Part shown: piece by piece, positions 1-6,331 of the stretch | Layout of the letters: each line of letters opens with the position of its first letter | Numbering within the stretch: position 1 is the stretch's first letter | Origin: an uncultured Bacteroidota bacterium | GTDB taxonomy: Bacteria > Bacteroidota > Bacteroidia > 2-12-FULL-35-15 | NCBI GenBank assembly: GCA_903833025.1 | Contig: CAILDT010000022.1 | Coordinates: forward strand, 1-8,994 | Direction of reading: 5' to 3' | DNA length: 8,994 nt | Notes under the pieces: generated by a model | Told to the model about the DNA's origin: nothing | Database searches by the model: none | Seen by the model: the letters and a program-made list of their open reading frames with translations, nothing else | Made by a program: the position numbers and the translations under genes

Positions 1-1788
1 ATCTTTATTTAATCCTTTGGCATCCACAAAATATTTATCACGAATTATTCTTATTAATTGTCCGTTATTCATCTCCGGAATAAGCACTTTATCATAACTC
101 TTTAATATCTCTCCTAAATTTTTAGGAAACGGATTTAAGTATTTCACCTGTGCGTGTGCCACATCGTATCCTTCTGCAATAGCTTCTTTCACCGCCGTTT
201 TGATAGAGCCATACGTAGAACCCCATCCAATAATTAATAATTTGCCTTTTGCATTACCATTGTCAATAGTTTGTAACGGAATAAAATCAGCTATTCTATC
301 TACTTTCGCTTGGCGAAGCTTGGTCATAAATTCGTGATTCTCTGGGTCGTACGAAATGTTACCAGTTTCATTTTCTTTTTCAATACCACCTATACGGTGC
401 TCTAAACCTTTAGTGCCAGGTACTGCCCAAGGGCGCGATAATTTTTCATCTCGTTTATAAGGCAAATATTTTTCTCCTTCTTTTAATTCATTTTTCGCGA
501 AAGATATTTTAATCTCCGGCAAACTTGCTGCTGAAGGGAATTTCCAAGGCTCTGCTCCATTGGCAATATAACCATCGCTCAAAAAGAAAACAGGAGTCAT
601 AAATTCCAATGCAAGTTTACACGCTTCGAAAGAGCTGTAAAAACAATCGGAAGGAGAGCATGCTGCAATAATTGGCACAGGAGCTTCGCCATTACGACCA
701 TACATTGCCTGCATTAAATCGGCTTGTTCTGTTTTGGTTGGTAAGCCGGTGCTTGGTCCGCCACGTTGTACATTTATAATAACTAAAGGCAATTCGAGCA
801 TTAATGCCAATCCTATTGCTTCGCCTTTTAGCGCAATGCCCGGACCCGATGAAGCAGTAACCGCTAACGACCCTCCAAAAGCAGCCCCAATAGCCGATGT
901 TACAGCAGCTATTTCATCCTCTGCCTGAAATGTCCGTACTCCAAACTCCTTGTGTTTCGATAAATGATGCAAAATATCTGATGCCGGAGTGATAGGGTAA
1001 GTACCATAAAACAAAGGCAATCCCGATTTTTCAGATGCAGCAATTAAACCGTATGTCGCCGCCTGATTACCCATAATGCTTCTGTACGTCCCTTTTTCAA
1101 CCGGTGCAGGTTTCACTTCAAAGCGGTGCATTGGTGCTTCCACGGTATCGCCGTAATGATACCCTGCTTTTAATACTTTTACGTTTGCATCAATTAAGGC
1201 AGGGTTTTTCTTAAACTTGATGTTTAAAAACTCTATTGAATTTTCTATGGAACGGTTGTACATCCAATAAATATAACCCAACACAAACATATTTTTTGAA
1301 CGGTCCATCTCCTTTGTTCCCATTCCAGAACCCTCCAAAGCATTACGCGTAATTTTCGTTACATCTATTTCGTGTACTTTAAATTTATCTAAGGACCCAT
1401 CTTTAAGCGGATTTACATCAGCAGGATATTTAGCAAGTTTTAAATTTTTTGCATCAAAGCCGTCCGAATTAGCGATAATAATACCTCCAGGGCGTAGCTC
1501 TCTTATGTTTGCTTTTAATGCCGCCGCATTCATCACCACCAATACATCACAGGCATCACCTGCCGTAAATACTTCCACACTACCAAACCGTAATTGAAAG
1601 CCAGAAACCCCTGCTATAGTACCTTGTGGGGCGCGTATCTCTGCCGGAAAGTTGGGAAATGTGCTTATATCATTGCCATATAAAGCAGCTGAATTGGTAA
1701 ACTGTGTACCTGTTAATTGAATACCATCGCCCGAATCACCTGCAAATAGTATTACTACATCTGTTTTTACTTCTGTGGTTGCACTCAT
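1..1788 (-). CDS. korA: 2-oxoacid:ferredoxin oxidoreductase alpha subunit (KorA-type, gamma-alpha fusion), 3' end cut by window edge
   Basis: Probable subunit of 2-oxoglutarate (or related 2-oxoacid):ferredoxin oxidoreductase, a cytosolic TPP enzyme that makes the acyl-CoA, CO2 and reduced ferredoxin. I read 596 codons from ATG at 1786-1788 to the edge without a stop. Residues 15-27 (FAGDSGDGIQLTG) mark the gamma domain, about 1-190. The alpha pyrimidine-binding domain follows, with YPITPASD at 264-271 and RGGPSTG at 342-348. The C-terminal domain has PEMNNGQL at 571-578 and ends in a run VDAKGLNK typical of the last part of the family, so perhaps 15-25 residues are missing. The gamma-alpha order in one chain is the common bacterial fused form. 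The beta subunit (korB) is expected just beyond position 1, which is inference. Substrate choice (2-oxoglutarate versus another 2-oxoacid) cannot be settled from this sequence alone. It has its own promoter candidate. Confidence 0.94.
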   Translation of the reverse strand, partial: MSATTEVKTDVVILFAGDSGDGIQLTGTQFTNSAALYGNDISTFPNFPAEIRAPQGTIAGVSGFQLRFGSVEVFTAGDACDVLVVMNAAALKANIRELRPGGIIIANSDGFDAKNLKLAKYPADVNPLKDGSLDKFKVHEIDVTKITRNALEGSGMGTKEMDRSKNMFVLGYIYWMYNRSIENSIEFLNIKFKKNPALIDANVKVLKAGYHYGDTVEAPMHRFEVKPAPVEKGTYRSIMGNQAATYGLIAASEKSGLPLFYGTYPITPASDILHHLSKHKEFGVRTFQAEDEIAAVTSAIGAAFGGSLAVTASSGPGIALKGEAIGLALMLELPLVIINVQRGGPSTGLPTKTEQADLMQAMYGRNGEAPVPIIAACSPSDCFYSSFEACKLALEFMTPVFFLSDGYIANGAEPWKFPSAASLPEIKISFAKNELKEGEKYLPYKRDEKLSRPWAVPGTKGLEHRIGGIEKENETGNISYDPENHEFMTKLRQAKVDRIADFIPLQTIDNGNAKGKLLIIGWGSTYGSIKTAVKEAIAEGYDVAHAQVKYLNPFPKNLGEILKSYDKVLIPEMNNGQLIRIIRDKYFVDAKGLNKD

Positions 1789-1873
1789 ATTTTATCTGTA
1801 TAATGTATAGAATTTTGCGAATAAATAGTTTGCATCAGGAGTGGCTCTCTACTTATTTTTTGCTTTCGGGCGA

Positions 1874-1904
1874 CAAAGTTAAATTTATTTGGTATTCAAA
1901 CAAC
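1874..1904 (-). promoter_or_regulatory. Bacteroidota-type promoter for korA
   Basis: Read on the minus strand, TTG (within GTTG, complement of 1901-1904) is followed by 19 bases and TAACTTTG (complement of 1874-1881). This matches the Bacteroidota primary-sigma pattern of a -33 TTG and a -7 TAnnTTTG. Transcription would start near 1867, giving a 5' leader of about 80 bases before the korA ATG. No riboswitch fold was recognised in that leader. Confidence 0.6.
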
Positions 1905-2103
1905 TAAAAAAATTGATATCGCATTTAGCCGCTTTCCTAAAATAGTAGAAGGAAGAGGCAGGGTGCTTTAAAATCCGTTTTAAAAATCTCTTTAAACTCT
2001 TTTTTTGCTCCGAAAACAGCCAAAGTTACCCCAAAAAGCTCTTTCTAAAAAATATAACTACTTGATTTTTAATAAATATTATTGCAAACCCTGAAAATCC
2101 TTT
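1905..2103. other. AT-rich non-coding stretch between the korA promoter and the 21-bp array
   Basis: No credible gene. The stretch has several T- and A-runs and a short perfect inverted repeat, TTTAAAA at 1967-1973 against TTTTAAA at 1978-1984 with a 4-base gap. It is all A/T and has no U-run placed to make it a terminator. A weak unit-like segment just before 2104 (about 2083-2103) may be a decayed copy of the neighbouring repeat. Confidence 0.5.
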
Positions 2104-2376
2104 TTTCGTTTCAAAGCACGAAGCTTTCGCTTCAAAGCGCGGAGCTTTGACGTTAAAGCAAATGTCTTTGAAGCCAAAGCGCCAGACTTTGACACCAAAA
2201 AAAGATTCTTTGACGTGAAAGAAACTTTTTTGGTGTCAAAATGGTGGGTGTTTGGTGTGAAAGGTTGGGACTTTGAAGTCAAAGATATTTGCTTTAACAC
2301 TAAACAATCTTTCTTTCACGTCAAAGAATCTTTTTTTAGCGTAAAAGGAACTTGCTTTACTTGGAAAGGAGTTTTT
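2104..2376. repeat. Tandem array of 13 degenerate 21-bp units with dyad core TTTGACGTCAAAG
   Basis: Thirteen consecutive units of exactly 21 bp start at 2104, 2125, 2146, 2167, 2188, 2209, 2230, 2251, 2272, 2293, 2314, 2335 and 2356, with no indels. Unit positions 1-2 (TT) and 10-12 (AAA) are the same in all 13. Position 3 is T in 12 and position 13 is G in 10. Positions 4-9 follow the majority GACGTC, so the consensus TTTGACGTCAAA is its own reverse complement. Positions 14-21 vary freely. A fourteenth, badly decayed unit may follow at 2377-2397. The array lies downstream of gatC and upstream of the korA promoter. A minus-strand frame over 2079-2300 (GTG start, 73 codons) and a plus-strand frame over 2095-2379 both stay open, giving 7-residue repeats. 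The plus frame has no ATG, and I do not regard either as a proven gene. Confidence 0.85.
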
Positions 2377-2487
2377 TAGGGTCTTTTTGGAGAAAAATGA
2401 GGAAACAACATACTATAATTAATGATATTTAGTTAGCCCCAAGAGTGATGGTGTTGGTTGCAATGAAATATTGCCTCCAAAATTGCC
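2377..2487. other. Spacer after gatC without a recognisable terminator
   Basis: This is the region just downstream of the gatC stop in the direction of transcription. I looked for a GC-rich hairpin followed by a T-run on the minus strand and found only a 5-base stem, GCAAT/ATTGC at 2460-2464 and 2470-2474, with no U-run. Transcripts of the long operon may therefore run into the 21-bp array, or end by another route. Confidence 0.45.
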
Positions 2488-2778
2488 CTATTTATTAATC
2501 ACCTTCGGCACTTTTATATAATCCGAATCGTGTTGTGGGGCGTTTTTTAATCCTTCGTGTTGGGTTATTTCCTGTTTCACCTCGTCGTTGCGCATATTAT
2601 TTACCTCGTCACTCATATATATAAGCGGTTCCACGTTAGAAGTATCCAGCTCGTTTAGCTTATCAATAAAGGCAAGCATATTATTCATATCTTTTATTAT
2701 CTCTTTTTTTGCTTCGTTATCAAATTCAAGCCGTGCCAAGTGAGCCATTTTATCTACTGTTTCGTTATCTATTTTCAT
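2488..2778 (-). CDS. gatC: Asp-tRNA(Asn)/Glu-tRNA(Gln) amidotransferase subunit C
   Basis: Small subunit of the GatCAB complex, which converts misacylated Glu-tRNA(Gln) and/or Asp-tRNA(Asn) to Gln-tRNA and Asn-tRNA in the cytosol. GatC braces GatA against GatB. The 96-residue length is standard. Family marks are visible in order: MAHLARLEF at 11-19, a helical stretch to about 45, NVEP near 48-51, MRNDEV at 62-67, LKNAP at 77-81 and YIKVPKV at 87-93. The ATG lies inside the end of the upstream acyltransferase gene (14-base overlap, different frame), so translation is probably coupled. gatA and gatB are not in this window. The gene is the last of the six-gene run and has no role in common with the envelope genes before it, so its place there is probably a matter of shared transcription. 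Confidence 0.95.
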   Translation of the reverse strand: MKIDNETVDKMAHLARLEFDNEAKKEIIKDMNNMLAFIDKLNELDTSNVEPLIYMSDEVNNMRNDEVKQEITQHEGLKNAPQHDSDYIKVPKVINK

Positions 2779-3520
2779 TGTTATAATTGTTTAGTTCGTT
2801 TTGAATAATATCATACACTTTGGTGCGCAAAGATATTAAATCGTTTTCATCCATCCCCCTAGTCTCTATCGGCGGATGCACTACTATGCGCGAAACGCCT
2901 GGCTTACCCGTTGCTTTAAAAAACCCGCCGTTTTGTAATAATTTCCAGTTGTTTAAATACGTAATAGGTACTATCGGCACTTGTTTTTCGATAGCTAATT
3001 TGAATGCTCCATTTTTAAACCCTCTTAGTTTTCCATTGCTCGATATGCCTGCTTCGGGGAAAATAAATACTGCTTGTCCCATTTCAATATCCTTTGCTGC
3101 TCGCATAAATGCGCGGTGCGATGATTTGTTGCTTTCGCGGTTTACGAGGATATTCATTTCTTTAAAAAAGATGCGAAACAACGGTGCACGGCTTAGTTCC
3201 TGCTTGCCCATAAAAACAAAGAAGTTGGGTATTACTAAATAACTTATTACAATATCGAGATACGAAGAGTGGTTGGCGCAATATATACAAGGTTGTGGGA
3301 GGGCTTTCTTTTTTGTTTTCCAATCTATTTTATAAAACAAAAGTGGGACTATCATTATCCAATGTGCCCATACTTTTTTAAGTTTGAAAGCCATCGGAAA
3401 CCATTTTCTTTTGGAAAGAAGAATAAAAAATAAAGGATAAAGAATTATTAAACCAAGCGCAAAGTTGATGATGAAAAGAAACTTCCATAGTGCACGAGGT
3501 ATTATTAGCAGATAGTTCAT
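2765..3520 (-). CDS. plsC: 1-acyl-sn-glycerol-3-phosphate acyltransferase-like protein (PlsC family)
   Basis: Predicted membrane-bound acyltransferase that would add an acyl chain to lysophosphatidic acid or a similar lysolipid in phospholipid synthesis. The 251 residues begin with a hydrophobic segment (about 14-35) and a second apolar stretch (about 51-63), as is usual for PlsC. The catalytic NHx4D box is intact: N83-H84-SSYL-D89. Further blocks follow: GKQEL at 105-109, block III at 154-160 and VPIVPI at 181-186. Block III reads FPEAGIS instead of the textbook FPEGTRS, so the phosphate-binding glycine and arginine are replaced. This leaves the exact acyl acceptor open, and an ornithine- or glycolipid-type lysolipid is possible. 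The gene starts 3 bases after the polyprenyl synthase stop and overlaps gatC by 14 bases. Confidence 0.88.
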   Translation of the reverse strand: MNYLLIIPRALWKFLFIINFALGLIILYPLFFILLSKRKWFPMAFKLKKVWAHWIMIVPLLFYKIDWKTKKKALPQPCIYCANHSSYLDIVISYLVIPNFFVFMGKQELSRAPLFRIFFKEMNILVNRESNKSSHRAFMRAAKDIEMGQAVFIFPEAGISSNGKLRGFKNGAFKLAIEKQVPIVPITYLNNWKLLQNGGFFKATGKPGVSRIVVHPPIETRGMDENDLISLRTKVYDIIQNELNNYNNENR

Positions 3521-3523
3521 CGC

Positions 3524-4516
3524 TTAGACCTGTCGTACCATTAAACTCTCCGCAAAATTGATAAGTTCCTGCTTTTTTGTTTCAGCAACAGGAATAGGGC
3601 TAAGATGTGTTAACGCCAAATCGTATTGCTTTTTCATTTCCTGATGTGCCAGCTCCTTTACATTTAAAAAATTATAAATGCTTGTTACAGCTTCCACTTT
3701 TTCGTCCGAATTAAATTCGGGAGCATTAATCCATTGTTGTAATTCTTCCTTCATATACCTGTTGCCTTCCGCTATTTCCATAGCTTTAAGCAAGAGATAC
3801 GTTTTTTTGTTCGCAATAATATCACCGCCTTTTTGTTTCCCAAATTTTTCAGCATCAGCAAATACATCTAATATATCGTCTTGCAATTGAAAAGCAATAC
3901 CTATGTGTTTCCCAAAATTATAAATCGATTGTGCATCTTCTTCCTTTGCACCACCAATAATAGCACCTATCTTTAAACTACCGCCAAGCAATACCGCCGT
4001 TTTTAATTCAATCATTTTAAGATAATGAAGTATAGCAACCTTAGGCAGTTTTTCAAAATTCATATCTAATTGTTGCCCTTCGCAAACCTTTACTGCGGTG
4101 TCGCTAAATATTTCCAATAGCTTCGGAAGTATCGAAATATCTGCCTTGCAAAGTTCCTGATAAGCTTTCACCATCATCGCATCTGCAGATAAAATTGCCG
4201 TGTTGTCATCCCATTTTATATGTACAGTAGGTTGGTTACGGCGCAATGGTGCTTTGTCCATAATATCATCGTGTACCAAAGTAAAGTTGTGAAACAGCTC
4301 CACAGCAAGCGCAGGATGAATAGCTTTGGAGGTATCTCCATCAAAAAAATCGCAAGCCATTAATACCAATACAGGTCGCAGCCGTTTGCCACCCAGCGAC
4401 ATAATATAAGATATAGGTTCGTAAAGTTCTTTAGGATGTGTGCCGTAAGTTTTACCCTTCAGCGCATTTTCAATCTCCTGCTGATATGCAATACTCTTGT
4501 TCGCCAATTTCGACAA
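3524..4516 (-). CDS. Short-chain polyprenyl diphosphate synthase (probably FPP/GGPP range)
   Basis: Trans-isoprenyl diphosphate synthase, condensing allylic diphosphates with isopentenyl diphosphate in the cytosol. The protein has 330 residues with GGKRLRP at 42-48, the first aspartate-rich motif DDIMD at 83-87 followed by RR at 92-93, K172-T173, GQQLDM at 147-152, and the second motif FQLQDDILD at 209-217. A lysine-rich loop with KKTY follows at 237-240. The first motif is DDxxD without the two-residue insertion of typical bacterial FPP synthases. F78, five residues before it, is a bulky residue that in related enzymes stops chain growth early, which points to C15-C20 rather than a long quinone tail. 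That product call is inference. No in-frame ATG occurs before residue 39, so the start must be TTG, at 4514-4516 or 4505-4507 (residue 4). The gene begins 3 bases after the upstream stop and in the same frame. Confidence 0.92.
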   Translation of the reverse strand: MSKLANKSIAYQQEIENALKGKTYGTHPKELYEPISYIMSLGGKRLRPVLVLMACDFFDGDTSKAIHPALAVELFHNFTLVHDDIMDKAPLRRNQPTVHIKWDDNTAILSADAMMVKAYQELCKADISILPKLLEIFSDTAVKVCEGQQLDMNFEKLPKVAILHYLKMIELKTAVLLGGSLKIGAIIGGAKEEDAQSIYNFGKHIGIAFQLQDDILDVFADAEKFGKQKGGDIIANKKTYLLLKAMEIAEGNRYMKEELQQWINAPEFNSDEKVEAVTSIYNFLNVKELAHQEMKKQYDLALTHLSPIPVAETKKQELINFAESLMVRQV

Positions 4517-4519
4517 CGA

Positions 4520-5452
4520 TTAAATGATAAAGGAAGTATTTTGCAACACTCTTTTTAATCCTTCTTCTAATGGAATAGTTTCTTTATTGAGCAGTTGTTT
4601 CATTTTGGTAACGTCAGGTTTTCTGCGTGTCATATCACCATCTTTTAATGCAGGAAGATGAATTATTTTTGATTTAGAATCGGTAAGTCTGATAATTAAT
4701 TTTGCCAAATCAAGAATAGGAATTTCAATATCGCCACCAATGTTTACTACATCATTAATAAATTTGTTTTCATAAAACGCATTGGTAGTTGCAGTAATGT
4801 TATCATCAATAAAACAAAAAGTACGGGTTTGCGAACCATCGCCATAAATGGTGATGTCTTTATTGTTTAGCGCACTCGATATAAACTTAGAAACCACAAA
4901 GTCCTTGCTTTGTTTAGGACCATACGTATTAAAGAAACGGAAAATGGTATAATCCAAATCAAACTCTTGTTTGTATGATTTTAAATACGATTCTCCCACA
5001 TTTTTAACAATAGCATAAGGTAATCGGGAGTTTAGGGGCGTTGTATGTTCGTTTTGCGGAAACTCCACCGGCTCGCCATATACTTCTGATGATGATGAAA
5101 AATATACCCGTTTAACGCCTGTATTCTTCGACAGGTTTAATACGTTTTTTATTCCATAAATATCTTCCAACACACTCACCGGATTTTCCTGTGTTCGCTT
5201 CACCCCCACCATTGCTGCATAGTGAAACACAAAATCAAAAGAGTAGGCATAAAATACACTCGAAATATCTTTGAAATCGTTTACATCGCATTTAATAAAT
5301 TTGATGTTGTTATGTTTCGAAGTAGGTATCTTTTCTTTTCTGCCTGTTAGAAAATTATCTACAATCACAATATTGTTTTCTGGCTTCTCCGCCAATTTCT
5401 CTGCAAGGTATGATGGGATAAAGCCGGCACCTCCTGTAATAAGTATTTTCAT
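4520..5452 (-). CDS. NAD-dependent nucleotide-sugar epimerase/dehydratase/decarboxylase (extended SDR)
   Basis: Extended short-chain dehydrogenase acting on a nucleotide sugar in the cytosol. The 310 residues start with a Rossmann fold, TGGAGFI at 6-12. The usual third glycine of GxxGxxG is proline here (P13). The catalytic set is present: SSSEVYG around 120-126 with E123, and Y146-x3-K150. Substrate-side blocks FRFFNTYGP at 171-179 and YGDGSQTRTFCFIDD at 203-217 resemble UDP-glucuronate decarboxylases and UDP-glucose 4-epimerases more than RmlB dehydratases. E123 and R210 are candidates for the acid and arginine used in decarboxylation, which is inference. It sits 6 bases after rfbA, whose dTDP-glucose would be a natural source of substrate if this enzyme takes dTDP-sugars. 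UDP-glucose, UDP-glucuronate or dTDP-glucose cannot be told apart from sequence alone. Confidence 0.87.
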   Translation of the reverse strand: MKILITGGAGFIPSYLAEKLAEKPENNIVIVDNFLTGRKEKIPTSKHNNIKFIKCDVNDFKDISSVFYAYSFDFVFHYAAMVGVKRTQENPVSVLEDIYGIKNVLNLSKNTGVKRVYFSSSSEVYGEPVEFPQNEHTTPLNSRLPYAIVKNVGESYLKSYKQEFDLDYTIFRFFNTYGPKQSKDFVVSKFISSALNNKDITIYGDGSQTRTFCFIDDNITATTNAFYENKFINDVVNIGGDIEIPILDLAKLIIRLTDSKSKIIHLPALKDGDMTRRKPDVTKMKQLLNKETIPLEEGLKRVLQNTSFII

Positions 5453-5458
5453 ATTTGT

Positions 5459-6322
5459 TTATTGATTTACTAAATTTTGTAAATATACTCCATAACCACT
5501 TTTTATTAATGGGGCTGCAAGTATAAGTAATTGTTCTTTATTAATGTATCCCATTCGATAAGCAACTTCTTCTATACAACCGATTCTTAATCCCTGACGC
5601 TCTTCAATCACCTGCACAAACTGCCCTGCCTGAGTAAGCGATGCAAATGTGCCGGTATCTAACCAAGCAGTTCCTCTGTCTAAAATAGCTACTTTAAGTT
5701 TTCCTTCTTTTAAATAATGTTTGTTTACATCCGTAATTTCATATTCACCTCTTGGGCTTGGCTTTAATGTTTTGGCAACTTGTACCACACTGTTATCATA
5801 AAAATATAAACCTGGTACAGCGTAATTCGATTTCGGGTGAATTGGTTTTTCTTCTATCGAAATAGCATTTTCGTTTTTATCAAACTCCACCACTCCATAT
5901 CTTTCTGGGTCCGACACGTGGTAAGCAAATACTACTCCGCCTTCAGGGTTTTGATGTTGTTGCAATAATCGTCCTAATCCGGCACCATAAAAAATATTAT
6001 CGCCAAGTACTAACGCTACTTTATCGTTACCTATAAACTTTTCGCCTAATACAAATGCTTGTGCTAGTCCGTTGGGTATTTCTTGCACAGCATAACTGAA
6101 TTTGCAACCGAGTGATTTTCCATCGCCCAGCAACCTTTCAAAATTGGGTAAATCGTGCGGTGTGGAAATAATTAATATCTCCGAAATACCTGCCATCATT
6201 AAAACGGATAGCGGATAATAAATCATTGGTTTGTCATACACCGGCATCAACTGTTTACTAACAGCTAATGTTAATGGGTGTAATCGGGTGCCGGAGCCGC
6301 CTGCTAAAATTATTCCTTTCAT
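5459..6322 (-). CDS. rfbA: Glucose-1-phosphate thymidylyltransferase
   Basis: Makes dTDP-glucose from dTTP and glucose 1-phosphate, the first step to dTDP-L-rhamnose and other dTDP-deoxysugars (also called RmlA). The 287 residues match the usual length. The nucleotide-binding signature GGSGTRLHPLT at 8-18 is followed by K23. The metal-binding aspartate is in LVLGDN (D108), the sugar-binding region includes RYGVVEF at 141-147 and EEKP at 157-160, and the second metal site is WLDTG at 220-224 (D222). All expected catalytic residues are present. The gene starts with ATG 9 bases after the exporter stop and ends 6 bases before the SDR gene. The other genes of the rhamnose route (rfbB, rfbC, rfbD) are not in this window, unless the SDR neighbour takes the dehydratase role. 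Confidence 0.95.
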   Translation of the reverse strand: MKGIILAGGSGTRLHPLTLAVSKQLMPVYDKPMIYYPLSVLMMAGISEILIISTPHDLPNFERLLGDGKSLGCKFSYAVQEIPNGLAQAFVLGEKFIGNDKVALVLGDNIFYGAGLGRLLQQHQNPEGGVVFAYHVSDPERYGVVEFDKNENAISIEEKPIHPKSNYAVPGLYFYDNSVVQVAKTLKPSPRGEYEITDVNKHYLKEGKLKVAILDRGTAWLDTGTFASLTQAGQFVQVIEERQGLRIGCIEEVAYRMGYINKEQLLILAAPLIKSGYGVYLQNLVNQ

Positions 6323-6331
6323 CTTTATAAA

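Noticed and set aside
734..928. Plus-strand frame of 64 codons
   Set aside because: It is antisense to the alpha domain of korA, with low-complexity composition.
1789..1867. Riboswitch or leader regulator upstream of korA
   Set aside because: No known aptamer motif or terminator/antiterminator pair could be seen in the 80-base leader.
1704..1907. Plus-strand frame of 67 codons over the korA start
   Set aside because: It overlaps the korA N-terminus and its promoter, and has no recognisable domain.
1967..1984. TTTAAAA/TTTTAAA inverted repeat as a regulatory site
   Set aside because: It is made only of A and T in an AT-rich region, so it is expected by chance and has no supporting context.
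2079..2300. Small minus-strand gene of 73 codons
   Set aside because: It needs a GTG start, covers only part of the array, and consists of the 21-bp repeat itself. Third-position conservation does not look coding.
2104..2376. CRISPR array
   Set aside because: The conserved part is about 13 bp and imperfect, the linkers are 8 bp, and no cas gene is present. Repeats and spacers of CRISPR size are absent.
2460..2474. GCAAT/ATTGC hairpin after gatC as a terminator
   Set aside because: The stem has only 5 bp, is AT-rich, and no U-run follows on the minus strand.
2820..3242. Plus-strand frame of 140 codons
   Set aside because: It lies wholly inside plsC, antisense to clear catalytic motifs, and resembles no known protein.
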